In this document: in pieces, positions 19,501-22,004 of the stretch
Numbering within the stretch: position 1 is the first letter of the stretch
How the letters are laid out: every line of letters begins with the position of its first letter
NCBI GenBank assembly: GCA_012845835.1
Contig: JABAKD010000008.1
Span: forward strand, 10,943,709 to 11,007,708
Length of the DNA: 64,000 nt
From: Undaria pinnatifida
Lineage: Eukaryota > Sar > Phaeophyceae > Laminariales > Alariaceae
Direction: 5' to 3'
Made by a program: the position numbers and the translations under genes
The notes under the pieces: model-generated
What the model was told of the DNA's origin: nothing
What the model saw: only the letters and a program-made list of their open reading frames with translations
The model's database searches: none

Positions 19501-21603
19501 GGAGCCTCAGAAAAAAAAAAGCGATGGTGCGCTGCTACCGTAGCAAAAAGAAACGTGAATCCTGGATCAAGCTGGTTTTTTTTTGCTGATTTGTTTTTGG
19601 GCGCATCGTCTCTGCCTTCGAAGATGGAAGTGATACTTGATGTCTTTAAATAGTGTGAATTGATTAAACTTCTCTCCTTCTATATCCTCATTTTGTTTTC
19701 GTGGCTTGAATATTAGTAGCATGAAGTAAAAACAAAACAAAACTCCACCCCTCACTATCCTATATTTTTTTGCAGTATAGTGCACACGGGTAGTCTAACG
19801 ATCAATAAATTAATGATCGTCTCTCTCTTTGGATGCAATAATTGAATAATATCTCCTATATCTCGGATGTAAAAATTGAATAAATTCGTCTCTCTCGGCT
19901 GACTCCTTGTATCGCCTCCCTCACGCCCTTGCTCCCCGACCACCGTGTGCGCTCTTGTTGGCCTACACATCTACACGCTTATGCTCTATGGGACCTTTCC
20001 TTGCCTCATGACCTCGATGGACAGGGTACGTGGACAGTTAAGGATGGAGATGCAATGGTGGACGACATTCAACTCGGCAGAGTGTACACCATGTTCGAAA
20101 AAGATGAGGTACAGAAGTAGGTGTTGTAGTAGTAGTAGTAGTAGTAGTTGTTGTTGTTGTTGTTGTTGTCGTTATTGTTGTTTTTGTTGTTGTTGTTATC
20201 CCACTAAAACAATCGTCGCAGTCAGGTCCATGGTTATACAGGACAGACTCATCGCATTAATTAGTTCTCCCTTGCCCACCCTTAAAATTGCTTCGCCCTC
20301 CACATCTCACACGGTGCGGAACAATCTGACTCCTACAAAGGTGCGAAGCTCAGTCGGCGCTCGTAACAGCGATCTCGACATGGTGTCCAATTTGGCTCCA
20401 TGTAAAACTAGAAACTTTAACCTGCTCGCAATAACCATCCTCGACTACCCTTTACGTTACGTTCCCCAAACAACCTATTGATACAAGGTGCGGAACCATC
20501 TGACTCCGATGGTAAGAGGCTCGGAAACCCGGCAGACCGGGAGAAGAGGCGCAAACAGTCACTGCCTCTCCCTCGAGCGACGGCGCACCACACAGAACAC
20601 CGCCACGAGAAAAACACGGCAAGCAGAGCGAGGGAGAAGCAATCGCCCGCTCACATGGCAAGGTGGAATACCGTCCCCTAGGACAAAAGGCGGATCATCT
20701 GAGGCTGAAGGTGGAGTCTCTCCTAAGGAGAGAGGTGGAGTGTCTCCTGGACTGTCGCGTAAGACGAAACAACAGAAAAAAAGGACTTATCATATAGCGC
20801 GAGGGGACGCTCACATCGTAGGTTTCCCGGCCTGCAGCAGCGGTAGCGGTGGTGGTACTGATGGTGGTGGCGACACTGTCGGAGAATGGTGTTGGGGAGA
20901 ACGAGGTGGTAGAGGCGGGGGTCGCGCTGGCCATCCGGCAAACGCGGCAGCAAATGTGGCCGGTTACGATTTCGGTCTGGCTCAGACGTACGACGAGCAC
21001 GGCGATGAGCGCGGTGGCGACTTTGCGACGACGACGGCCCAAACACGGAACGCGAACTTGGGGCGGGTACATGTACACGACGGGCGTACGGCGGCGCCAC
21101 AGCAATCGGGGGCGAATCGCCGCCGACAACGGCATGACAAAATCGGGTCGCAGCGGTCGGGGGTGAATAGCAGACAGCGGCTCACTAACACACATCGGTA
21201 TACGTTGTCGACGCCGAAAACGGTGGGCGTTGAGAGGGCGCCAATGACGCCGGCGACGGTCACGGCGACCGCTATTTCTTCAGTTCCTGGTGAAAATGAG
21301 GAGGGCGAGGAGGCGGAGGAGGAGCTGGGGGAAGAGGAGTTGCCAAACGAAGGGAACGCTATATCTCCATTGTCGTCGTTTATGGAGGATCCACCCCCAC
21401 CGCCACGGCACAAGGCAAAGGCGGTTTCAGTTGATATTCCACATAATGGCAGGCAACAGTCTCTGCAAGAGGGGCACCCGAAGTGGGGGGGGTTCGGGCC
21501 CAGTCACGTGCCGCGGTTTTTCCGCGGAAGGTTTGGTGTTGCGGGCGAACAGAAGAGAATAATCGGTCGGAGAGTCGGCGTCGTTGGTGATTTGGGTAGC
21601 TAG
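1..21603 (+). CDS. Large multi-exon gene, coiled-coil/disordered protein, 5' partial (whole model)
   Basis: Model of 15 exons: 1-81, 881-1117, 2262-2357, 4802-4983, 6173-6356, 6888-7058, 7829-7983, 9419-9530, 11233-11332, 13729-13838, 15004-15083, 16327-16515, 17856-18447, 20025-20105 and 20488-21603. Intron phases match at every junction, and the sum is 3486 nt, that is 1161 codons plus stop. All introns are GT-AG except a probable GC-AG after exon 8. The predicted protein is hydrophilic: Ala/Arg/Lys-rich helices at the start, an acidic patch, a less charged middle, a coiled coil rich in Arg/Glu/Gln (exons 11-13), a Gly-Thr-Asn linker and a disordered tail with Glu-rich and poly-Pro patches. 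No catalytic motif, signal peptide or membrane span is evident and the family is not recognised. A cytoskeletal or scaffold role would only be a guess from composition. The weakest parts are exon 7 and the donors of exons 3, 8, 13 and 14. No transcript evidence is available. Confidence 0.6.
82..880 (+). other. Intron 1 with duplicated acceptor region
   Basis: No ORF of interest. A short duplication (about 180-255) repeats a T-rich CCTTCGTTTC block. Bases 368-430 (TGATACTCTCCCGTGTCCC ... CCTCCTATTCATAG) resemble 833-880 (TGCTACTCTCCCGTATCCC ... CCTCCTCCCATGACAG), which is the acceptor of exon 2. A CCCTAACCCC-like piece also recurs near 470 and 800. Confidence 0.5.
881..1117 (+). CDS. Exon 2, Ala/Arg/Lys-rich helical segment
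   Basis: Acceptor CCCATGACAG|GTT at 880 and donor GAT|GTGAGC at 1118 give 79 codons, phase 0 on both sides. It starts VGHLLDVKREDAKAKR, continues with Ala/Arg/Lys-rich and leucine heptad-like stretches (ALALERADELLEKSGK) and ends LRPED. The composition matches exon 1 and exons 11-13. High G+C and a lack of stops across 237 nt, against stop-rich flanks, support coding. Confidence 0.65.
1240..1390 (-). mobile_element. Poly-C-tailed retroposed fragment (minus orientation)
   Basis: Contains the reverse complement of the module seen at 4620-4745, 43318-43425 and 51030-51190: a GATGCGAGGGTCTATGGTCA-like block followed by a CGACTACGGCCATGCACAAA-like block and a GAGTAC plus poly-C tail. Here it reads GTACTCAGTTTGTGCATGGC with a G-run upstream. 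It lies in intron 2. Confidence 0.55.
2262..2357 (+). CDS. Exon 3, acidic segment
   Basis: Acceptor GGTTCGCAG|GTG after 2261. The frame runs VAAIGVFDTFNMEEFEPEEA, then DPDLFRRKRSGS. Two adjacent donors are possible, GTACAG at 2358 or GTACCG at 2364; both keep phase 0 and differ by two residues. The segment is acidic (FNMEEFEPEEADPDLF) before a short basic end, which suggests a flexible interaction segment. Confidence 0.55.
2540..2730 (-). mobile_element. SINE-like fragment
   Basis: Part of a dispersed family also seen at 33175-33310, 33880-34170, 34525-34640, 47815-48092 and 50040-50600. Shared blocks are GGTCACAGGTGTC, a C-run, CGGTACGTG and TTTTCATCGA. Located in intron 3. An open reading frame across it (2262-2852) continues from exon 3 by chance. 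Confidence 0.45.
3720..4125 (+). mobile_element. Diverged family B inverted-repeat element(s), with strong hairpin
   Basis: Carries family B blocks: GACCGGTTGAGCTTC, CTATCGGTTAGCACGATAAT, GGGTTGCGCGAACGAATGG, then GGGTGAGATATTGGGCTCCT and CGTGTTAGGAACCCAGAAAA. At 3886-3927 an almost perfect hairpin is formed by GGGGACGCC and GGCGTCCCC with flanking AAAAG/CTTTT arms. Copies may be nested here; borders are approximate. Confidence 0.5.
4331..4540 (+). repeat. (CAA)n microsatellite, about 210 bp
   Basis: Nearly pure CAA triplets with scattered CAG, CTA and CAC variants. It is open in all frames and reads as poly-Gln, poly-Thr or poly-Asn. No splice sites or flanking coding sequence tie it to exon 4, so it is treated as intronic. 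Confidence 0.95.
4620..4745 (+). mobile_element. Poly-C-tailed retroposed fragment
   Basis: A GAAAACCCGACGTGCTCTG-like start, a diverged GGGATG...TCTATGG block, CTACAGCCATACGCGACAA, then GAGTACCCCCC and a long C-run. Same module and orientation as 43318-43425 and 51030-51190. Confidence 0.55.
4802..4983 (+). CDS. Exon 4, unrecognised hydrophobic/acidic segment
   Basis: Acceptor GGGTTCTTAG|GTT after 4801 and a strong donor AAGCCAG|GTTAGT at 4984 give phase 0 in and phase 2 out. It reads VSLDDSGSLIAVWAPRSPEE, then LTMELQLACVHPRVCLMASS, then AGIGVPDPEDAQSPLVHKKA, and the split codon AG|G. Two Cys residues lie in the middle. This is the least charged part of the protein. The phase 2 end joins exactly to exon 5. 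Confidence 0.6.
5199..5560 (+). pseudogene. Decayed upstream copies of exon 5 (copies 1 and 2)
   Basis: Copy 1 (5262-5400) follows exon 5 nearly base for base: CACATTACACGCGACACGCAG, TCTTGGTACTTTATGATACC, CTCGCCAAAGATAAG and CGCTTCTCGAAGGCGAAACG align with the acceptor and body of exon 5 (6155-6270). Translated, a piece reads VIAPQRRTLLEGETVAATGD against VIAPHRRVLLEGEAIAAMGD. Indels break the frame. Copy 2 (5447-5545) keeps CATTACTATACGCGACCCGC and CGAAAGATAAGCTTATCGCG. The leader GTTACATC...TTGCTGCAAAAA at 5199 recurs at 5567. Confidence 0.7.
5567..5935 (+). pseudogene. Further decayed copies of exon 5 (copies 3 and 4)
   Basis: 5567-5800 repeats the leader (GTTACATCTAGCCCC, AGCAGTTGCCGCAAAAAAA, CGCCTCTATTCCGTGTTGC) and ends with TTTGTACTATCCTCGCTAAA and GATATCGTCACACCGC, a worn version of the exon 5 start. 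At 5868-5925, TTATTGCATGCGACACAGAT and CATTTTCGTCTTGGTACTGC form a fourth acceptor-proximal copy. Stops and indels make all of them noncoding. Confidence 0.6.
6015..6135. repeat. Dispersed repeat shared with 37240-37420
   Basis: The blocks GCGTGTGATACTCCGATCGC, a GTGTGT-like segment, and AGGTCGGTGACT recur in the same order at 37240-37420, with AGATT/CGTCTAA/CAAACTG counterparts before them. The copies are short and the family is unassigned. It ends just before the exon 5 acceptor. Confidence 0.45.
6173..6356 (+). CDS. Exon 5, segment with poly-Gly tract
   Basis: Acceptor CACGTGTGACAG|G supplies the third base of the codon split after exon 4 (AG|G, Arg). The frame then reads WDKFSSWYYLARDEVIAPHR, RVLLEGEAIAAMGDKLIRIG, MQHEGMLESDGGGGCDQSDFL. 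Donor CTTG|GTGAGA at 6357 is phase 0. A G-run at about 6331-6344 encodes the Gly stretch and is a place where an assembly error could shift frame. Four decayed copies upstream preserve the same acceptor and first half. Confidence 0.7.
6888..7058 (+). CDS. Exon 6, Arg-rich helix then Pro-rich
   Basis: A strong polypyrimidine tract and TTGCCAG acceptor precede GGT; donor CCCACG|GTGAGT at 7059 gives 57 codons, phase 0/0. It reads GWYCEGEAVPRREFRRRRVE, then ELLQSRRLVVTRLLAYMPTP and FLFQELPRSIPPPLPPT. A basic amphipathic helix leads into a proline-rich end, a likely linker. Confidence 0.7.
7260..7625. repeat. Tandem ~170-bp duplication in intron 6
   Basis: The block containing AAGCTTCCCCTTCGGAATGG, GGTTGGCTTGAAATCCGAGG, GTGAAGGGGGACAAAACC and CCGACCAGCCC recurs as AAGGTTCCCCTGCGGGATGC, GGTTGGCTTGAAAATCCGGG, AAAATGGGAGCAAAACTC and GCCGACCAGCCCCAAGGAGC. 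Two diverged copies, noncoding. Confidence 0.6.
7829..7983 (+). CDS. Exon 7 (tentative)
   Basis: An excellent polypyrimidine tract (TTCTTTCTTCCTTTGCGTG) and TCCCTGAG acceptor precede an open frame starting WFVTKTKGRRKEDDASAGRS, then SNFDENSKLAMLASSRSAMP and LTARASGWNTC. Exon 6 ends in phase 0 and exon 8 needs phase 2, so a connecting exon must have length 2 mod 3. Ending here at GC|GTGTGA, or at 7977 (AC|GTGCGC), satisfies that. The donors are weak and a different connecting exon cannot be excluded. Confidence 0.4.
8055..8325 (+). mobile_element. Family B inverted-repeat element
   Basis: Starts with GCAGCGGTAGGGGCTGAACC and carries GAGCTCCTCCTCGAGTGTAG, CGATCGGATAGC, TTGGTCGGGTTTGCGCAAAC, GAATGCCTTCGAATTCGTG and GGGTGAGATATCGAGCTC, the ordered blocks of family B (compare 12295-12580 and 29220-29512). 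The 3' terminus is diverged. Located in intron 7. Confidence 0.55.
9419..9530 (+). CDS. Exon 8, Ala/Glu-rich helix
   Basis: Acceptor CTTGCCCCCACAG|G. After completing a split codon it reads YSAEGLEDDDKALRAAELAG and QRSAMLEAARAEESDIQ. The likely donor is the GC type ATCCAG|GCAAGC at 9531, phase 0, joining in frame to exon 9. A GT donor at 9552 is an alternative but breaks phase with exon 9. Composition is typical of a charged alpha helix. Confidence 0.6.
10340..10730. repeat. CCCGACCCGAC-type degenerate repeat
   Basis: Blocks AATCTCACGGGTCGAACCCG, TTTCAGGAGG, AGGAGGTTCTTCAAATCTCA and CCCGACCCGACCCGACCC occur here and in related, inverted form at 17200-17400. Noncoding, intron 8. The rest of intron 8 (9531-11232) shows only AT-rich sequence. 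Confidence 0.5.
11233..11332 (+). CDS. Exon 9, amphipathic helix
   Basis: Acceptor ACTTCTCACAG|GCT and strong donor GGAAAAG|GTAATT at 11333, phase 0 in and phase 1 out. It reads ALERRVAQWEDLRSALMRAA, ELELRGDPFSVGK plus one G of a Gly codon completed by exon 10. The last 20 or so bases and the donor are duplicated at about 11491-11522 within the downstream tandem array. Confidence 0.7.
11335..11631 (+). repeat. ~24-bp minisatellite of splice-donor-like units
   Basis: About ten diverged units of the type CACTGAAAAAGGTAATCGGC + TTGA start right at the exon 9 donor. Most units contain AAAAGGTAAT or a close variant, which matches the exon 9 donor itself. One unit (about 11491-11522) is preceded by GCGAGACCCTTTCAGCGTAG, a copy of the exon 9 3' end. 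Confidence 0.75.
11632..11900 (-). mobile_element. Family A MITE inserted in the minisatellite
   Basis: Terminal inverted repeats GGACGCGTGCTACGACAGAG and CTCTATCGTAGCGCGCGTCC bound a 269-bp element. Internally, in reverse orientation to most copies, it has GACCTCTCCCGAAAA, TACCGGATGAAAAACCTCAT, GGCCTAGGTAC, TTTTGGGTTAAGG and GTCATTCAGAAAAC. No coding capacity. It splits an array whose halves are 11335-11631 and 11901-12180; left flank ends CTT and right flank starts TTG. Confidence 0.8.
11901..12180 (+). repeat. ~28-bp minisatellite, second half
   Basis: Around ten units of the form GGTACTCGGCTTGACACGAT + GAAAAAAA with variants (GGTAGTCGG, TTTGACACG). They share the CGGCTTGACAC core with the units before the MITE, so both halves derive from one array. 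Confidence 0.75.
12292..12580 (+). mobile_element. Family B inverted-repeat element
   Basis: Ends ACCGCGGTAGGGGTTGCAC and TGCTGCACCCCTAGCGCGGG are an imperfect inverted pair. Ordered internal blocks: CCAAAACAAGGTATACCTTC, GACCGGTTGAGATCCTCAAG, CTATCGGTTAGATTGACAA, GGTCGGGTTGCGCGAACGAA, GCCTTCGAAGTCAT and GGAACTCAGAAATTTCTTAG. Noncoding. One of the better-preserved copies, useful as the family reference. Confidence 0.7.
12960..13183 (+). repeat. 72-bp minisatellite, three copies
   Basis: Units begin near 12966, 13038 and 13110 and contain ACTCTGATAAACAGGCATGC, CGTATACCGCTTTGGCATGA and TAAGGGTAGGAGATACCCGG. Copies are almost identical, indicating recent expansion. Flanking partial units (12850-12960 and 13183-13215) share TTGACTCTG/GATAAGCG(T/C)GCCGGATGTTG. 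Confidence 0.85.
13394..13475 (+). pseudogene. Upstream copy of exon 10 start
   Basis: ACTCACAG|GCGGGAGGCAGT followed by TTCAGGGCCAGCCTGTGGCC and TTGGGGAGGGGCTAC matches the exon 10 start (GCGGGTGGCAGTTCAGCGCC, AACTTGCGGCCTTGGGG). The acceptor here is intact and the frame stays open for about 25 codons, so an alternative exon is possible, but the 3' part is unrelated and no good donor is seen. Confidence 0.65.
13498..13665. repeat. Poly-C tract and (CCCCCG)n
   Basis: A run of about 22 C at 13501-13522, then about nine CCCCCG hexamers at 13598-13655. Low complexity; reading frames through it give poly-Pro or Pro-Ala repeats that should not be called genes. Confidence 0.9.
13729..13838 (+). 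CDS. Exon 10, Gly/Trp-containing segment
   Basis: The acceptor CTATAATAG|GC completes the Gly codon begun at the end of exon 9. It reads GGWQFSANLRPWGELPSLGF, then GTGSGLENKDEVLDALE. Donor CTCGAG|GTGAGC at 13839, phase 0. The polypyrimidine tract is interrupted, but the phase match and the strong donor support the call. Confidence 0.65.
13902..13997 (+). repeat. (GATCACGATCTG)n, eight copies of 12 bp
   Basis: Perfect 12-bp tandem array, 63 bp after the exon 10 donor. It reads as DHDL repeats in one frame, which is an artefact of the array. Confidence 0.95.
14560..15000 (+). repeat. ~110-bp diverged tandem repeat upstream of exon 11
   Basis: About four worn units share ACACAGCAAAATCAAC, CGACATCC, a T-rich block, then GCTGAACATAATAGG, GTACAATAGTTCGC, GCACAATAGACATC or GCATAATAGGTAGCTCGC. 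The last one is the acceptor of exon 11, so each unit carries an acceptor-like ATAATAG. Confidence 0.55.
15004..15083 (+). CDS. Exon 11, start of coiled coil
   Basis: Acceptor TTGCATAATAG|GTA in phase 0 and donor AAAAGAG|GTGGGC at 15084 in phase 2. It reads VARREAQDERERVAEVRRQR, EIARQKR. An acceptor 11 nt downstream (15014) would be out of phase with exon 10. The dense Arg/Glu/Gln pattern is characteristic of a long single helix or coiled coil. Confidence 0.65.
15440..15950. other. AT-rich intronic block, possible inverted-repeat element
   Basis: GGTAATCAACCCAAAAAAAG near 15500 and TTTTGGTTGATACCCGACCC near 15925 are an imperfect inverted pair bounding an AT-rich stretch. Inside, CCATGCTGAAAACCATAC and similar pieces repeat weakly. 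No coding signal. Confidence 0.3.
16075..16300 (+). repeat. ~108-bp tandem repeat upstream of exon 12
   Basis: Two and a half diverged units share AAACATTTTNANCCCGA, TTGTCCTTTCTTTTCGTGG and GACTTGCTTGAGCTACGAT. The third, partial unit ends about 25 bp before the exon 12 acceptor. Confidence 0.6.
16327..16515 (+). CDS. Exon 12, coiled coil
   Basis: Acceptor CCCGCCACAG|A completes AG|A (Arg) and donor AAAAAAG|GTATGT at 16516 gives phase 2 out. It reads LEEERRRQEELERLQWMRET, EERRRLVQQHMANLKRQRGL and EAERNRMAKEEDLAWALIREEK. Strong Arg/Glu heptad-like composition. Both splice sites are good, making this one of the most secure exons. Confidence 0.8.
17190..17400. repeat. (CGACC/CGGGTC) pentanucleotide-type repeat
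   Basis: GACCCGACCCGACCCGACCC runs and the inverted GGGTCGGGTC blocks flank AAAAAACCTCCTGACC. Related to 10340-10730. Overlapping minus-strand frames are low complexity and rejected. Confidence 0.7.
17856..18447 (+). CDS. Exon 13, coiled coil plus Gly/Thr linker
   Basis: Acceptor AACGCTTTTCAAG|G completes AG|G (Arg). It reads LWQIQRAEEAARAEEQRVRN, then LEKEAAAAAAAEAERRLNAE and further Glu/Arg helix to about residue 90, a GG(T/N/D)GG-type linker (18151-18210), and a globular-looking end with REYLVLLGLPHESVQDMYEK. The donor is placed at GAAAAG|GTGAAA (18448), phase 0. The frame stays open to a stop at 18586-18588, but the last 60 bp or so belong to a family B element, so that stop is probably not the natural end. 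Confidence 0.65.
18530..18810 (+). mobile_element. Family B inverted-repeat element
   Basis: Starts CCACGGTAAAAAAGTGTTGC, carries GGTTTCTCCTCAAGTGTGAG, CGATCGGTTACGATCG, TTGGTCGGCGGTATTGCGCG, TGTCTTCGAAGTCATGTTTC and TGTTAGGAGCTCAGAAGCTT, and ends in CTCCACCCCTGGCGTAGGGG. It overlaps the run-on reading frame of exon 13. Confidence 0.6.
18795..19320 (+). repeat. 76-bp array made of fused family B end and family A start
   Basis: Seven units: TACCCCTGGCGTGGGGGTGC (the family B 3' end) + CTCTTAGGACGCGTGCGACG + ATAGAGGTATGAAGGTATAC + CTCTTTTTGGCT (the family A 5' end). The last unit runs directly into a full family A element at 19274. Confidence 0.85.
19274..19546 (+). mobile_element. Family A MITE
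   Basis: Begins GGACGCGTGCGACGATAGAG, then GGCTGAAACGTTTCG, CTGAACGACGGAGCTC, GTCCATCCGGGGAGAAG, GCGAGCTCAAGTGAGGAGCC and TCAGAAAAAAAAAAGCGATG, ending TGCGCTGCTACCGTAGCA. Noncoding, within intron 13. Confidence 0.7.
20025..20105 (+). CDS. Exon 14
   Basis: The acceptor CCTCGATGGACAG|GGT follows a pyrimidine-rich stretch; donor GATGAG|GTACAG is at 20106. Phase 0/0 matches exons 13 and 15. It reads GTWTVKDGDAMVDDIQLGRV, YTMFEKDE. If the donor is not used, the frame ends at TAG 20118-20120 after three more codons, which would make this the terminal exon. Confidence 0.55.
20113..20205 (+). repeat. (TAG)n/(TTG)n microsatellite
   Basis: GTAGTAGTAGTAGTAGTAG followed by (TTG)n with interruptions, immediately after the exon 14 donor. 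Confidence 0.9.
20314..20340 (+). pseudogene. Short copy of the exon 15 start
   Basis: GTGCGGAACAATCTGACTCC at 20314 matches GTGCGGAACCATCTGACTCC, the first 20 bases of exon 15 at 20488, with one mismatch. Sequence after it diverges. Confidence 0.6.
20488..21603 (+). CDS. Exon 15, disordered C-terminal region and stop
   Basis: An open frame of 371 codons is exceptional here and starts phase 0 at TTGATACAAG|GTG, matching exon 14. It begins VRNHLTPMVRGSETRQTGRR and is rich in Arg, Gly, Thr and Ser. It then has a GSGGGTDGGGDT-like patch, an acidic stretch (PGENEEGEEAEEELGEEELP) and SFMEDPPPPPRHK. Stop TAG is at 21601-21603. No domain is recognised. The acceptor is mediocre, and the alternative frame 20849-21166 has GC-rich third positions, so the exon could be split differently. 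Confidence 0.55.
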   Translation: MRNHLTPMVRGSETRQTGRRGANSHCLSLERRRTTQNTATRKTRQAERGRSNRPLTWQGGIPSPRTKGGSSEAEGGVSPKERGGVSPGLSRKTKQQKKRTYHIARGDAHIVGFPACSSGSGGGTDGGGDTVGEWCWGERGGRGGGRAGHPANAAANVAGYDFGLAQTYDEHGDERGGDFATTTAQTRNANLGRVHVHDGRTAAPQQSGANRRRQRHDKIGSQRSGVNSRQRLTNTHRYTLSTPKTVGVERAPMTPATVTATAISSVPGENEEGEEAEEELGEEELPNEGNAISPLSSFMEDPPPPPRHKAKAVSVDIPHNGRQQSLQEGHPKWGGFGPSHVPRFFRGRFGVAGEQKRIIGRRVGVVGDLGS

Positions 21604-21708
21604 CGTGTGTTTGTGGACGTGTGCTATGATACAACATGGAGGAAACCTTAAGAGCACTTTTTGGCCGAAACATTTTGTCTACGGCAGGGGGGTAGCACAA
21701 AAGATCAA

Positions 21709-21999
21709 GGCGCGTGCGTGCTACGATAGAGGGTATGAAGGTATACCTTTTTTTGGCTGAAACGGTTTCTGAATGACGGGGCTCCTTAACCCAAAACCGT
21801 CGGCAAAAAAAAAGTAGACCATTCTTTTTTGCATGTTGATTCTCGTCGTGTACCTAGGCCATGTGGGGTTTTTCATCCGGTAGCATAGCATTTTTTTTTT
21901 TTTCTCCTTAAAACAGTTTTTTGGGAGAGAGAGGCCTTAGGCTCCCAAATTGAGGAGTAAAATTAAAGAAAAAAACGGTGCACCTCTATCGTAGCATGG
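21709..21999 (+). mobile_element. Family A MITE
   Basis: GCGTGCTACGATAGAGGGTA at the left and CACCTCTATCGTAGCATGG at the right. Internal family A landmarks: GGTATACC, GGCTGAAACGGTTTCTGAAT, GACGGGGCTCCTTAACCC, CTAGGCCATGTGGGGTTTTT, CATCCGGTAGCA and GAGAGGCCTTAGGCTCCC. Lies 105 bp after the exon 15 stop. Confidence 0.85.
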
Positions 22000-22004
22000 G
22001 TCTC

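Noticed and set aside
20695-21413. Minus-strand frames opposite exon 15
   Set aside because: Shadows of the plus-strand frame with Ser/Arg/His-rich low-complexity sequence and no splice context.
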